Notes: generated by a model not told the origin, from the letters alone. A stretch of DNA of 64,000 nucleotides from Acinetobacter venetianus RAG-1 = CIP 110063 (GCF_000368585.1 NZ_KB849557.1:477615-541614), one strand, 5' to 3'; shown: positions 45,061 to 54,773, numbered from the stretch's first letter. A program made the numbers and translations.

Positions 45061-45930
45061 TTATTTTTTACCAAAAATACTCTTTGTAATCTTATGAAAT
45101 AAAGGCTCGCTTTCTGAACTTCTTAATTCAACAGGTTGCAAAATCAGGAAAGACCTTGCCCTACCATCTTCAATATAAGGATAAAATTTTGCTTTCAGAA
45201 ATGCAGGTTTTAGCTTTTGATATACTTTATCAGACTCATCACTAAAATAAATACTTGGAAATCCAACTTTTATAACATCACCATTTTCATTAACCAATAG
45301 CTCAATTTCTAATTCTCTATTTCCCCAATCTAATTCATATGAATTAAAACTAGGTATCTGTGGAGCTATTATATATCTTGGAGAAGTTTTGACATGTTGG
45401 TTAAGTCTTTGAGAACTTAAATCAATATAGTTATATTGTTCCCAATTACAATCCGAATTATTTTTCTTAACCTGCCCAATAAATGAACCATCCTTTGCCA
45501 TTAAAGAAACATTCATGGTACTTGGATTGACTCTTGTAAATATATTTTGACTTAGTTGATAACAATAAAGTGGAAATAATAAATCAGTAAACATATCAAC
45601 ATATTTATTTGTAGGGCTTTCCAAATCCTTGTTTGATTGAGCTTTCAATAACGTTATATTAAAATTTATCTCCTGAAATAACCCTCTAAAATAAGCAAGG
45701 ACTTTAAAAGCATCAGAATTAGGAACTATGTCTCTTTTAGGTGTTAGATTGTTTAATTCTTCATATATTTTAGAAGGGTTTATAATTTTATAATTCTTAT
45801 CTAGAATTCCCTTTTTAACTAAAGCCAAATCTAATTCAGATGGTCTACTGGCTTCACTCAGATTATCATGGGCCCAAACCATTTGAATCCCTGATGATAT
45901 TAAAAAACATAAAAGAACTTTTTTAAACAC
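45061..45930 (-). CDS. Exported protein with TonB-C-like end
   Basis: 289 aa from a GTG with a GGGGGA site. A signal peptide ends at VWA. A helical middle is followed by a C-terminal region that fits a TonB C-terminal fold (IELLVNENGDVIKVGFPS, FLKAKFYPYIEDGRARSFLI, LQPVEL). There is no N-terminal membrane anchor or Pro-rich linker, so it is not a full TonB. The gene is more AT-rich than its neighbours. It is close upstream of the nucleotidyltransferase gene; any shared function is unknown. Confidence 0.65.
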   Translation of the reverse strand: MFKKVLLCFLISSGIQMVWAHDNLSEASRPSELDLALVKKGILDKNYKIINPSKIYEELNNLTPKRDIVPNSDAFKVLAYFRGLFQEINFNITLLKAQSNKDLESPTNKYVDMFTDLLFPLYCYQLSQNIFTRVNPSTMNVSLMAKDGSFIGQVKKNNSDCNWEQYNYIDLSSQRLNQHVKTSPRYIIAPQIPSFNSYELDWGNRELEIELLVNENGDVIKVGFPSIYFSDESDKVYQKLKPAFLKAKFYPYIEDGRARSFLILQPVELRSSESEPLFHKITKSIFGKK

Positions 45931-45984
45931 AATATTCCCCCGAATAGCTCAAATAGTTAATTTAAAAATTTTGATTATCATAAT

Positions 45985-46012
45985 AAAAAAGCGCATCTTT
46001 CGATACGCTTTT
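45985..46012 (-). terminator. Terminator of the D-2-hydroxyglutarate dehydrogenase-type gene
   Basis: AAAAGCGCATC (45987-45997) with GATACGCTTTT (46002-46012), one mismatch and a short loop. On the minus strand it ends in six T residues. Confidence 0.75.
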
Positions 46013-46040
46013 AACAGAACTTCTTTTATTTAATCAAGCA

Positions 46041-47450
46041 TTAAAGATCAAATAATTTACCCGGGTTCATAATCCCATTCGGATCAAATGCCAATTTCAA
46101 TGCTTTCATATATTCAATTTCTTCAGGCGAACGAGAATATTCCAAATATGGCTTCTTGGTCATCCCCACACCATGCTCGGCAGAGATCGATCCATCATAT
46201 TTTTTCACGGTCTCAAACACATATTTATTCACCACCTGACACTTCGCAAAGAATTCGTCTTTAGTTAAGTTTTCAGGTTTTAAAATATTTAAGTGTAAGT
46301 TACCGTCACCAATATGACCGAACCAGCAGATTTCAAAGTCTGGATAGTTTTGAGAAACGATGGCATCAATTTCCGCAATAAACGCAGGTACATGCGTAAT
46401 CAACACTGAAATATCATTTTTATAAGGAATAAACGGTGCAATTGACTCTGAAATATCTTCACGTAGACGCCATAAGCTTTGTGCTTGATCCAAGCTTTGG
46501 CTCATTACGCCATCAACAACCCAGCCCTGTTCCATGCAATGCTCAAAAATCTGCATCGCTTTGTCCATGATTGGCTCATACGGCGCTTCAAATTCAAGTA
46601 ATACATAAAATGGGCAAGCTGTTTCAAATGGACGTTGTACATGACCACGATCCAAAACTTTTTGCATCGCCACTTCACCGAAGAATTCAAATGCAGTTAA
46701 GTCGATTTCTTTTTGGAAAGCATGTAATACAGGCATCACTGCATCAAAATCTGGCGTGCCTAAAACCATCACTTGCAAGTTTTGTGGTTGACGCTCAAGC
46801 TTAATTTCAGCTTCAGTGATTAGACCCAACGTTCCTTCGCCACCGATGAATAAATGCTGTAAGGCATAACCTGTGGCATTTTTAATCATGCCTTTATTTA
46901 AACGAAGAATATCGCCTTTACCTGTGACAACCGTTAGACCTAACACCCAGTTACGTGTCATGCCGTATTTAATTACTTTGATACCGCCTGCATTAGTACC
47001 AATATTTCCACCGATTTGACTAGAACCTGCCGATGCAAAATCAACTGGATAATACATGCCTTGTTGTTCAGCATAATCCTGTAATTGCTCAGTCACGACA
47101 CCCGCTTGAACGCGTACCATACGATCCGCTGGGAAGAACTCAAGGATTTGGTTCATTTTGTCAAAGCTAATGACGATCTCACCATTATTTGCCACAGCAC
47201 CCGCTGAAAGACCTGTACGACCACCAGATGGTGTAATCGCAACATTAAATTGATTGGCAAGTTTAACAATGGATTGAACTTGTTCAGTGCTTGAAGGGAA
47301 AACGATGACTGATGGGTTCGGATCAAAATGTTTGGTATGATCTCGTCCCCAATTTTCCAAACTATCGGCATCGGTTTTAATACGGTTTTCACCCACAATT
47401 GCCGTTAATTGGGTCAATAACTCAGGTGTTAAAGCGACTGAAGCATTCAT
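46041..47450 (-). CDS. FAD-binding oxidoreductase, D-2-hydroxyglutarate dehydrogenase type
   Basis: 469 aa. The PCMH FAD-binding domain shows VAITPSGGRTGLSAGAV and GSSQIGGNIGTNAGGIKVIKYGMTRNWVLG. The FAD-linked oxidase C-terminal domain has the metal and substrate pattern WFGHIGDGNLHLNI and ISAEHGVGMTKKPYL. These fit the D2HGDH/GlcD/D-lactate dehydrogenase group. The divergent neighbour is serA: in Pseudomonas, D2HGDH removes the D-2-hydroxyglutarate that SerA forms from 2-oxoglutarate and so pulls serine synthesis forward. The same pairing makes D2HGDH the best guess, not a proof. Confidence 0.85.
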   Translation of the reverse strand: MNASVALTPELLTQLTAIVGENRIKTDADSLENWGRDHTKHFDPNPSVIVFPSSTEQVQSIVKLANQFNVAITPSGGRTGLSAGAVANNGEIVISFDKMNQILEFFPADRMVRVQAGVVTEQLQDYAEQQGMYYPVDFASAGSSQIGGNIGTNAGGIKVIKYGMTRNWVLGLTVVTGKGDILRLNKGMIKNATGYALQHLFIGGEGTLGLITEAEIKLERQPQNLQVMVLGTPDFDAVMPVLHAFQKEIDLTAFEFFGEVAMQKVLDRGHVQRPFETACPFYVLLEFEAPYEPIMDKAMQIFEHCMEQGWVVDGVMSQSLDQAQSLWRLREDISESIAPFIPYKNDISVLITHVPAFIAEIDAIVSQNYPDFEICWFGHIGDGNLHLNILKPENLTKDEFFAKCQVVNKYVFETVKKYDGSISAEHGVGMTKKPYLEYSRSPEEIEYMKALKLAFDPNGIMNPGKLFDL

Positions 47451-47808
47451 CGTTTACAGGCCTAGTAAGAAGTAAATATCGGGCTTTTGGATTGCAAATT
47501 AATATTTTTCAATATCTTAAATAAAGAAAAATAACATCACCCAAAATATAGAAGCTCTACAGAACAGCTCAAAGCTAGATATATTTAGATTTGAACATTA
47601 GATACTTATATTTTACATAGAAGCGCGCAAGGGATAAAGCGCAGGATAAGGATACTGTAATAACAAAATGTGTATAACCAATAAAATTCATGTATTGCTG
47701 AAAAATTATCAACAATTCTAGTGAGGTAATTTTAAACGAAATATCTATAACACCAAGCTCTATGCTATAGTACTGCAACTAAATTTTGGCCTTTGTAGCG
47801 GAGCCGTA
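47451..47808. other. Divergent regulatory spacer between the flavoprotein gene and serA
   Basis: 358 bp, AT-rich. An extended -10 box TGCTATAGT at 47763-47771 and a CGGAG site (47800-47804) precede serA. No complete gene was recognised; a 67-aa minus-strand frame at 47575-47778 covers the serA promoter and is not called. Confidence 0.45.
47763..47771 (+). promoter_or_regulatory. Candidate extended -10 promoter of serA
   Basis: TG-C-TATAGT, an extended -10 element that can work without a good -35. It lies 37 nt before the serA ATG, leaving a short leader. Confidence 0.45.
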
Positions 47809-49041
47809 ATGAGCCAACATCTATCACTACCGAAAGACAAAATCCGTTTCCTATTGTTAGAAGGCGTACATCAAAATGCCATCGATACATTAAATGCAGC
47901 GGGTTATACCAACATCGATTACCACAAAACAGCACTTGAAGGCGAAGCTTTGAAAGAAGCGATCAAAGATGCTCACTTTGTTGGTATTCGTTCGCGTACT
48001 CAATTGACTGAAGAAGTTTTTGAAGCAGCGAATAAATTGATTGCCGTTGGTTGTTTCTGTATTGGTACAAACCAAGTCGATTTAAAAGCAGCGATGTCTC
48101 GCGGTATCCCAGTTTTCAACGCACCGTATTCAAATACGCGTTCGGTAGCAGAATTGGTTCTTGCTGAAACAATCCTGTTGCTTCGTCGCGTACCTGAAAA
48201 ATCGAAAGTAACTCATGCTGGCGGTTGGGATAAATCTGCTGTGGGTTCATTTGAAACTCGCGGTAAAACTTTAGGTATCGTTGGTTACGGTTCGATCGGT
48301 TCGCAACTTTCTGTTTTAGCAGAAAGCTTAGGTATGAAAGTGATCTATTTTGATGCCGTGACTAAATTACCATTAGGTAATGCACGTCAAGTTGGCTCTT
48401 TAGATGAACTTTTAGAAACTGCTGATGTTGTAACATTACACGTTCCTGATGTTCCTTCTACGCGTAACTTCTTCAAGAAAGAACAATTCGCGAAAATGAA
48501 AAAAGGCTCTATCTTCTTAAATGCAGCACGTGGTACATGTGTTGTGATCGAAGATTTAGCGGATGCAATCAAAGCAGGTCACATTGCTGGTGCTGCGGTT
48601 GACGTATTCCCGAAAGAACCTAAAGCGAATGGTGAAGAATTCCAATCACCACTTCGTGGCTTAGACAACGTGATCTTAACACCACACGTTGGTGGTTCTA
48701 CGATGGAAGCGCAAGCAAACATCGGTTTAGAAGTTGCTGAGAAGTTTGTTGCTTACTCAGATAAAGGTATGACGCTTTCTGCGGTTAACTTCCCTGAAAT
48801 TGCATTACCACTTTCTGATGGTCAGCATCGCTTACTTCACATCCACAAAAACGTTCCAGGTGTGTTATCGAAGATCAACACATTGTTCGCTGAACAAGGC
48901 ATCAACATCTCTGGTCAGTCTTTAATGACTAAAGGTGATATTGGCTATCTCGTTATGGATGTAGATGCATCTGCATCTCAAGAAGCGCTTGATACCCTAA
49001 GCCAAGTTGAAGGCACGATTCGCGTGCGTGTATTGTTCTAA
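47809..49041 (+). CDS. serA: D-3-phosphoglycerate dehydrogenase
   Basis: 410 aa, the length of E. coli SerA. First step of serine synthesis: 3-phosphoglycerate to 3-phosphohydroxypyruvate with NAD+. The Rossmann motif is GIVGYGSIGSQL; catalytic Arg, Glu and His lie in NAARGTCVVI, VFPKEPK and TPHVGGST. A C-terminal ACT domain (from about 335, LLHIHKNVPGVLSKINTLFAEQGIN) should bind serine for feedback inhibition. Like other type III SerA enzymes it may also reduce 2-oxoglutarate. Promoter, see 47763; terminator after the gene. Confidence 0.97.
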   Translation: MSQHLSLPKDKIRFLLLEGVHQNAIDTLNAAGYTNIDYHKTALEGEALKEAIKDAHFVGIRSRTQLTEEVFEAANKLIAVGCFCIGTNQVDLKAAMSRGIPVFNAPYSNTRSVAELVLAETILLLRRVPEKSKVTHAGGWDKSAVGSFETRGKTLGIVGYGSIGSQLSVLAESLGMKVIYFDAVTKLPLGNARQVGSLDELLETADVVTLHVPDVPSTRNFFKKEQFAKMKKGSIFLNAARGTCVVIEDLADAIKAGHIAGAAVDVFPKEPKANGEEFQSPLRGLDNVILTPHVGGSTMEAQANIGLEVAEKFVAYSDKGMTLSAVNFPEIALPLSDGQHRLLHIHKNVPGVLSKINTLFAEQGINISGQSLMTKGDIGYLVMDVDASASQEALDTLSQVEGTIRVRVLF

Positions 49042-49063
49042 TAGCAAATTTAGAACAATATAG

Positions 49064-49094
49064 AAAAAGCCACAGTTTATGCTGTGGCTTTTTT
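49064..49094 (+). terminator. Terminator of serA
   Basis: A 12-bp stem AAAAAGCCACAG (49064-49075) with CTGTGGCTTTTT (49082-49093), a 6-nt loop and a T tail. Confidence 0.88.
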
Positions 49095-49156
49095 ATGGGC
49101 GTTTGAATTATTATGCGAATAATATACCAATTGTTCAAAAAATAAGACTTTCTCCC

Positions 49157-50026
49157 ATGCTCAAGACACCTCTACATGCTGTGTTACTACTTATGATCGC
49201 CATGTTATGTGTACAAGGCAGTGGTTCACTTGCAAAGATTTTATTCCAAAGCTTTCCCGTTCTTACTGTTTCAGCGATGCGCTTATTTTTTGGTGCAATG
49301 ATTTTGGCCATCATTTTTCGAATCTGGAAAATTAACTTTAAACAAGTTCGCTGGAAAGCAATCCTCAGTTATGGTGTTGCACTTGCAGGGATGAACGGTC
49401 TGTTTTATTTATCTTTAGAACGTTTGCCACTCGGAATTGCTGTTGCTTTTGAGTTTATTGGGCCATTAAGTGTTGCGCTTTATCATGCCAAGCAACGTTT
49501 TGATTTCATTTGGGTTGGCTTTGCGATTTTAGGCCTAATTTTGCTTTTCCCGATGCAACAAGCACAACAGGGTATAGATCTCGTCGGTGTATTTTTTGCT
49601 GTCAGTGCCGGTGCTTGTTGGGCACTTTATATTATCGCTGGACAAAAACCATCTGGTATTTCAGGCAATCACACTGTATGTCTTGGTATGACAATTGGCA
49701 TGCTGTGCCTACTCCCTTTTGCGGTATATTCAGGTGCAATAGATCGCGTCTTTGAATTACCAAGCCTCTATTATTTTATAGGACTTGCAATCTTAGCCAG
49801 TGCATTACCCTTCACCTTAGAAATGATTGCACTACGCAACTTAACACCGCTTAGCTTTGGTACATTAATGAGTTTAGAACCAGCGGTAGCCGCACTTTCT
49901 GGCTTTGTATTTTTAGGTGAAATGCTTTTGTGGAATCAATGGCTGGCGTTGGGCACTATCATCATTGCCTCGATTGGATGTACCTTTACGACACAACATG
50001 CACGCCAACAAAAAGAGGCTAAATAA
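49157..50026 (+). CDS. EamA/DMT permease, RhtA-like
   Basis: 289 aa from the ATG at 49157 (the frame opens 26 codons upstream). Ten hydrophobic segments in two EamA halves. The pattern is that of RhtA, the threonine/homoserine exporter: GSGSLAKILFQSFPVLTVSAMRLFFGA, LERLPLGIAVAFEFIGPLSVALYH and LRNLTPLSFGTLMSLEPAVAALSGFVFLGE. A close paralogue follows 90 nt later. The exact substrate is inferred, and either copy could export other amino acids or metabolites. Confidence 0.82.
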   Translation: MLKTPLHAVLLLMIAMLCVQGSGSLAKILFQSFPVLTVSAMRLFFGAMILAIIFRIWKINFKQVRWKAILSYGVALAGMNGLFYLSLERLPLGIAVAFEFIGPLSVALYHAKQRFDFIWVGFAILGLILLFPMQQAQQGIDLVGVFFAVSAGACWALYIIAGQKPSGISGNHTVCLGMTIGMLCLLPFAVYSGAIDRVFELPSLYYFIGLAILASALPFTLEMIALRNLTPLSFGTLMSLEPAVAALSGFVFLGEMLLWNQWLALGTIIIASIGCTFTTQHARQQKEAK

Positions 50027-50116
50027 AATGCCTCAACATCTTAAAATAATACAGATCTCACAGTATGATCATCTCGCCTACACCTTAGCTTAACTTATTC
50101 GTCTGATCGGTCTCCC

Positions 50117-50983
50117 ATGAAAAATCTCCAGTTGATTGCAGTGTTGTACATGGTTTTATCCATGGTGGCTTATCAAATTAGCGCATCATTTGCCAAACAG
50201 TTGATTACCACGCTTGATCCACTCACCGTGACGATTTTAAGGCTGAGTTTCGCAACCATTATCGTTGCGATCATGTTCCGCTCATGGACCATCATCTCTA
50301 AGCTGAAATACTTAAAATGGCGTGATTTACTGCTCTATAGTGCATCTTTAGGTTGTATGAATATTTTATTCTATACATCGCTTGGTAAGCTGCCTCAAGG
50401 TATTGCTGTAGGTTTAGAGTTCATTGGCCCGCTTGGTTTGGCCTTACTTTCAATCAAACAGCGCAGCGATTTTATTTGGGTAGCATTTGCGATTTTAGGC
50501 ATTGCACTCATGGTACCCTGGCATGATGCACAGCAACAAAACTTTTCATATATCGGCGCAGCCTGCGCACTAGGTGCTGGTTTCTTCTGGGCACTCTATA
50601 TCTTCTTTGGACATCGTGTTGCCCAACAAAATATTGGTTTACATGCATTAACTCTTGCAATTGGTATGTCAACCATTGTGATGCTACCGATTGGTCTATG
50701 GAGTAATGCGCCTGCTTTACTAGATACTCAATACTGGGGCAAAGCTTTAGTCATTGCGATCTTGGCCACAGCAATCCCTTATGCGCTAGATTTAATGGCA
50801 CTCAAGCGGTTAAGTAAATTGAGCTACGGAACCTTAACCAGTCTTGCACCTGCTTTAGCAGCCTTAGCTGGATTAGTCATCTTGCATGAACAAATTAGCT
50901 TACTGCAATGGGTCGCATTACTTTGCATTATGCTTGCGTCCATTGGTGTAACCTTACGCGGTGAAAAGTCACAAACACAATAA
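50117..50983 (+). CDS. EamA/DMT permease, RhtA-like (tandem paralogue)
   Basis: 288 aa, ten hydrophobic segments. It resembles the upstream copy throughout (SASFAKQLITTLDPLTVTILRLSFA, LGKLPQGIAVGLEFIGPLGLALLS, KRLSKLSYGTLTSLAPALAALAGLVIL). The two share the EFIGPL motif and DFIW[VA] segment, so they arose by duplication. Substrate not fixed. Confidence 0.82.
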   Translation: MKNLQLIAVLYMVLSMVAYQISASFAKQLITTLDPLTVTILRLSFATIIVAIMFRSWTIISKLKYLKWRDLLLYSASLGCMNILFYTSLGKLPQGIAVGLEFIGPLGLALLSIKQRSDFIWVAFAILGIALMVPWHDAQQQNFSYIGAACALGAGFFWALYIFFGHRVAQQNIGLHALTLAIGMSTIVMLPIGLWSNAPALLDTQYWGKALVIAILATAIPYALDLMALKRLSKLSYGTLTSLAPALAALAGLVILHEQISLLQWVALLCIMLASIGVTLRGEKSQTQ

Positions 50984-51009
50984 ACCGGATTGATCACCAT
51001 ATTGAAGAA

Positions 51010-51456
51010 TTAGGCATCAGTACTTTTGTATTTCTGATATTCAGCAAGATACTTTTTGCCTAATTTGTCTTTTTCACTATCTGCCAAAATTTTTCCTGCT
51101 TGTTGAAAAAATTTGTGCTCCTCTTCTTTTAAATGATGATGGACTTTTTCACTTAATTGTTTTGCTACCGCTAACCAACTTGGATTACTCATCTCAGTGT
51201 CTTCTAACTGTTCCACTAGTTCATCCATTTCATGGTGTTCAGCTAATGCATGTCGGGTAATATCTAATCCCACATCATCAAACATTAACGGAATATATAA
51301 ATAACGGTCTTCAGCAACTGAATGTGCATATAATTCTTTTTTGAGCAAAGCAAAAAGCTCTTTGCGCTCATCACTTGATCCACTGGTTTTAATTAATTGA
51401 TCTGCTAAACTGCGTTGCTGTTCATGGCTTTCCCTAAGTGCTTCAAAGATATTCAT
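51010..51456 (-). CDS. Hemerythrin-like domain protein
   Basis: 148 aa, four-helix type. The di-iron ligand pattern can be followed: ESHEQQR (His at about 11), HSVAEDRYLYIPL (His and Glu), HHEMDELVEQL (His and Glu), and HHHLKEEEHKFF (His, Glu and another His). The protein should bind O2 or NO, or store iron, in the cytosol. It is alone, divergent from the RhtA-like pair. Confidence 0.85.
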   Translation of the reverse strand: MNIFEALRESHEQQRSLADQLIKTSGSSDERKELFALLKKELYAHSVAEDRYLYIPLMFDDVGLDITRHALAEHHEMDELVEQLEDTEMSNPSWLAVAKQLSEKVHHHLKEEEHKFFQQAGKILADSEKDKLGKKYLAEYQKYKSTDA

Positions 51457-51605
51457 TTTTACCTCTAAGATCGGCTAACAACCACAGTACAAGATGCCAT
51501 AAAGCTGATACGGTGGTGTGTGGCTAAAGACTTATCTTAGAAAGTGTTTGTTTTTTAGACAGCATCGTTTAGGTGTATTTTTGTTGTAAACCTTTATCTT
51601 TTGAA

Positions 51606-52376
51606 TCAGATAGTAACAATAATTTGATAGCCCAATCGGCAAATCAAGATACTGACTAAAATCAGGAATAAAATACGGATGAATCCGCTACCGTATTTTA
51701 AAGCCAAACGCACGCCCAATAATGAACCTGCAATATTTGCAACTGCCATCATCAATCCCAACGCTATCAATACATGTCCGGTCGGGATAAAGAAACTAAG
51801 CGCAGCAAGATTAGTCATGAAATTACCAATCTTCGATAATGCCGACGCATGCAAAAAATCAACTTGAAGAAAACGAATAAAAAAGAAAATAAAGAAGCTG
51901 CCCGTGCCAGGTCCAAAGATGCCATCATAGAATCCAATTGCAAGACTCCCAAGAGCAGCAAAGATTAGTAACTGAGGCGTGACCTGTTGATCAACATGGA
52001 CTTGCCCAAATTGCTTCTTCATCAAGGTATAAATCGCAATCACGATCAACATGATTAAGACTATTGGGCGGAGCACTTGAGTGGGTACCATCGATACACA
52101 AGCTGCACCTACAAACGAGCTAATAAAAGCAAAAACTGCAATCACTGCGAGCAGTGACCACTTTAATTTGACTCGTCGGACGAAGGAAAATGCAGCTGAG
52201 CCTGTGCCACAAATCGATGCAATCTTATTGGTTCCAAAAATGGTAGCGGGTGCAGTTTGAGGTAACGCACTCATCAGCGCAGGGATCTGAATAAGTCCAC
52301 CACCACCGACAGCAGCATCAATTGTTCCTGCACAAAAGGCAAAGAACACGAGACTCAGTATCAGCTCCCACTCCAT
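51606..52376 (-). CDS. TSUP (TauE/SafE) family permease
   Basis: 256 aa with about eight hydrophobic segments. The start FCAGTIDAAVGGGGLIQIPALM and the second-half IGFYDGIFGPGTGSFFIFFFIRF carry the Gly-rich TSUP loops. It is ten nt downstream of truB on the same strand and has an AAGGTTG site, so it is probably cotranscribed with truB. It differs from the TSUP protein at 13.7 kb. Substrate unknown. Confidence 0.85.
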   Translation of the reverse strand: MEWELILSLVFFAFCAGTIDAAVGGGGLIQIPALMSALPQTAPATIFGTNKIASICGTGSAAFSFVRRVKLKWSLLAVIAVFAFISSFVGAACVSMVPTQVLRPIVLIMLIVIAIYTLMKKQFGQVHVDQQVTPQLLIFAALGSLAIGFYDGIFGPGTGSFFIFFFIRFLQVDFLHASALSKIGNFMTNLAALSFFIPTGHVLIALGLMMAVANIAGSLLGVRLALKYGSGFIRILFLILVSILICRLGYQIIVTI

Positions 52377-52386
52377 AAAAACAACC

Positions 52387-53280
52387 TTATAAATTCAATA
52401 AACGTTTTGGTACTAAGCGCTTTTTATCTGTAATCTCAGCTAAACCGAGGCAACGTTCACCATCAAAAACCAAAACTTCAGCGACTGCTTCATGATCTAT
52501 GTTACTTTCTTGACCATTACCGAAATATTTCTCACGACCTTCAGGAAGTTGAACTCTAGGAAAATGTGCAACAGGAGAAAATACAGGTAACAATAATGCA
52601 TCGCGTTGTTCTTGAGACAGGCTTTCTAAGTATTCAATCGTATAGCTCGGATCAATCTCAAAATGACCAGTTTGAGTACGATGTAGCTTTGTTAAATGTC
52701 CACCACACCCTAAAGCTTCGCCAATATCCTCGCCCAAAACCCGAATATAAGTTCCTTTTGAGCAAGTGACATCTAAGGTTAGACTATCCTCACTAAACTC
52801 AATTAGCTTCAATTCATAGATCGTGACTGGACGAGCCTCACGCTCAATTTCAATCCCTTTACGCGCCAGCTCGTATAAAGGACGCCCATCACGCTTTAAA
52901 GCTGAATACATCGGTGGAACTTGCTGAATATCGCCACGGAATTGCTCAAGTACCGCTTCTATCTTCTCTTGATTTAAGGCAGGCACATCACGCTCTTGTA
53001 ATACATCCCCCTCAACATCGCCTGTTGAAGTGGTTTGTCCAAGCTTGACCGTAGTTTGATAACGCTTGGTTGAATCCAATAGATAATGAGAAAATTTTGT
53101 CGCCTCGCCTAAACAAATTGGCAATAGTCCTGTTGCCAATGGATCAAGCGCACCGGTATGCCCTGCTTTCTGTGCATTAAACAGACGACGCACTTTTTGT
53201 AATGCAGAATTAGAACTTAAACCCAAAGGTTTATTTAATAAGAAAACACCACTCAAATGGCGATACGAACTTTTTTTCAT
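52387..53280 (-). CDS. truB: tRNA pseudouridine(55) synthase
   Basis: 297 aa. Motif [14 protein letters not shown] and the catalytic-Asp motif [25 protein letters not shown] are intact; the [20 protein letters not shown] segment and the C-terminal PUA-like region follow. It makes pseudouridine 55 in the T-loop of tRNAs. In many bacteria truB lies near rbfA-infB; here it follows rplS, separated by a terminator, and precedes a TSUP gene. Confidence 0.95.
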   Translation of the reverse strand: MKKSSYRHLSGVFLLNKPLGLSSNSALQKVRRLFNAQKAGHTGALDPLATGLLPICLGEATKFSHYLLDSTKRYQTTVKLGQTTSTGDVEGDVLQERDVPALNQEKIEAVLEQFRGDIQQVPPMYSALKRDGRPLYELARKGIEIEREARPVTIYELKLIEFSEDSLTLDVTCSKGTYIRVLGEDIGEALGCGGHLTKLHRTQTGHFEIDPSYTIEYLESLSQEQRDALLLPVFSPVAHFPRVQLPEGREKYFGNGQESNIDHEAVAEVLVFDGERCLGLAEITDKKRLVPKRLLNL

Positions 53281-53366
53281 AATAAAAAGTCAAAGCATAA
53301 ACATGCATTTTATCAAAATCAGGACTGAGATTATAAAAAGATAGCTTTTAAAAATCTCACTAGCAT

Positions 53367-53396
53367 AAAAAAATGCGCCAATTGGCGCATTTTTTT
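53367..53396 (-). terminator. Terminator of the rpsP-rplS operon
   Basis: A fully palindromic 30-nt sequence (53367-53396) with core TGCGCCAATTGGCGCA and flanking A and T runs of seven. It can act in both directions and lies 20 nt past the rplS stop. Confidence 0.9.
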
Positions 53397-53416
53397 GCTT
53401 TACAACAAAGTTAAAA

Positions 53417-53788
53417 TTAACCTTGTTTACGAGCTGGTAACTTTTCACGAATACGTGCAGCTTTACCAGACAACTCGCGTAGGTAGTAAAGTTTAGCACG
53501 ACGAACGTCACCACGACGTTTCACTTCGATTTTAGCAACGATTGGAGAGTGAGTTTGGAAAACACGCTCAACACCAACACCGCTAGAGATTTTACGAACT
53601 GTGAAAGCAGAGTTTAAACCACGGTTTTTCTTCGCGATTACAACACCTTCAAATGCTTGAAGACGCTCACGGTCACCCTCTTTTACTTTAACTTGGACAA
53701 TTACTGTGTCACCAGGAGCAAAAGCAGGGATATCAGTTTTTAACTGTGCATTTTCAACAGCTTGAACTAAAGGATGTTTACCACTCAT
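53417..53788 (-). CDS. rplS: 50S ribosomal protein L19
   Basis: 123 aa. Conserved L19 segments include [37 protein letters not shown] and [27 protein letters not shown]. It sits at the 30S-50S interface. It is the last gene of the rpsP-rimM-trmD-rplS operon, but the 196-nt gap to trmD is unusually large and has hairpins, so it may also be transcribed or controlled separately. Confidence 0.97.
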   Translation of the reverse strand: MSGKHPLVQAVENAQLKTDIPAFAPGDTVIVQVKVKEGDRERLQAFEGVVIAKKNRGLNSAFTVRKISSGVGVERVFQTHSPIVAKIEVKRRGDVRRAKLYYLRELSGKAARIREKLPARKQG

Positions 53789-53984
53789 TGTGGAATCTCC
53801 AATATGTGCGGGAGAGAAGAGGTCTCTTACACCGCTGAGGATAGAGGCTAAAGCGCATATCGCTCGTTTAACTTTCCCTTTAAAACAGAATGTCTTAAAG
53901 AGCCTATTATTTAACTTAAACTAGGTTTAAGCCATAACTCGAAGCAATGCTTCTCGTTGGGTGCAAAGACAAACTGATACCAGT
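53789..53984 (-). promoter_or_regulatory. Structured trmD-rplS spacer, possible leader
   Basis: 196 nt. Read on the minus strand it has at least three short hairpins: around GAAGC/GCTTC near 53942-53955, CTTAAAC-TAG-GTTTAAG at 53915-53931 (a perfect 7-bp stem), and a GAGAC/GTCTC type repeat nearer rplS. No obvious protein. A separate promoter or an L19 autoregulatory leader are both possible. Confidence 0.4.
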
Positions 53985-54725
53985 TTAATCTTTGGAATTT
54001 TTTAACCATTTAATTTGCTGCTTGGTCAACTCTACTTTTTCTACCAATTCTGGTCGACGATCTAAAGTTCGTTGATAACGCTGCAAAAAGCGCCATTTCT
54101 CAATATTGGCATGGTGTCCTGATTTGAGTACCTCAGGCACATCTAGCCCTTCAAAATGATCAGGCTTGGTATACTGTGGGCAGTCCAACAGACCATCCAC
54201 AAAAGAATCTTGTATTGCAGACTGCTCGTCTGACATGACATTCGGCAAACGACGAATAACAGTATCGAGCAATACCATTGCAGGCAGTTCACCACCTGAA
54301 AGCACATAATCCCCAATTGACCATTCTTGATCAACATAATGCTGGATTAAACGCTCATCGACCCCTTCATAGCGACCACACAATACAATCAAACCATCAT
54401 AATCAACGAATTGCTGTACTGCCTGTTCATTTAAGGTCTGTCCTTGCGGTGACATATACACCACAGGAACATTGGCACATCCTGCTTGCACTGCTAGTTG
54501 TTTGGCATGTGTAATTGCTTTTGCTAACGGCTCAGCCATCATTACCATACCAGGACCACCACCAAATGGACGCTCATCCACTCGTTTGTAGTTGCCCTCT
54601 GCAAAATCTCGTGGGTTAATGCAAGTGACTTGCACAATATCCCGCTTTGTTGCACGTCCGCTAATCCCGTACGCTGTAATCGCTTCAAACATTTCAGGAA
54701 ACAATGTGATGACTGCAAAAAACAC
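53985..54725 (-). CDS. trmD: tRNA (guanine(37)-N1)-methyltransferase
   Basis: 246 aa from a GTG start at 54725. Methylates G37 of tRNAs that read CNN codons, preventing frameshifts. SPOUT trefoil-knot features: [12 protein letters not shown] at the start, [27 protein letters not shown] and [18 protein letters not shown]. It has the expected place between rimM and rplS. Confidence 0.96.
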   Translation of the reverse strand: MFFAVITLFPEMFEAITAYGISGRATKRDIVQVTCINPRDFAEGNYKRVDERPFGGGPGMVMMAEPLAKAITHAKQLAVQAGCANVPVVYMSPQGQTLNEQAVQQFVDYDGLIVLCGRYEGVDERLIQHYVDQEWSIGDYVLSGGELPAMVLLDTVIRRLPNVMSDEQSAIQDSFVDGLLDCPQYTKPDHFEGLDVPEVLKSGHHANIEKWRFLQRYQRTLDRRPELVEKVELTKQQIKWLKNSKD

Positions 54726-54773
54726 CGCAGACTCCTTCTTTATTTTCCTGCTGCACTACTTTCCCCAAAAGGA

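Noticed and set aside
47575..47778. 67-residue minus-strand frame upstream of serA
   Set aside because: It covers the serA promoter region, has no ribosome-binding site, and has a composition typical of spacer DNA.
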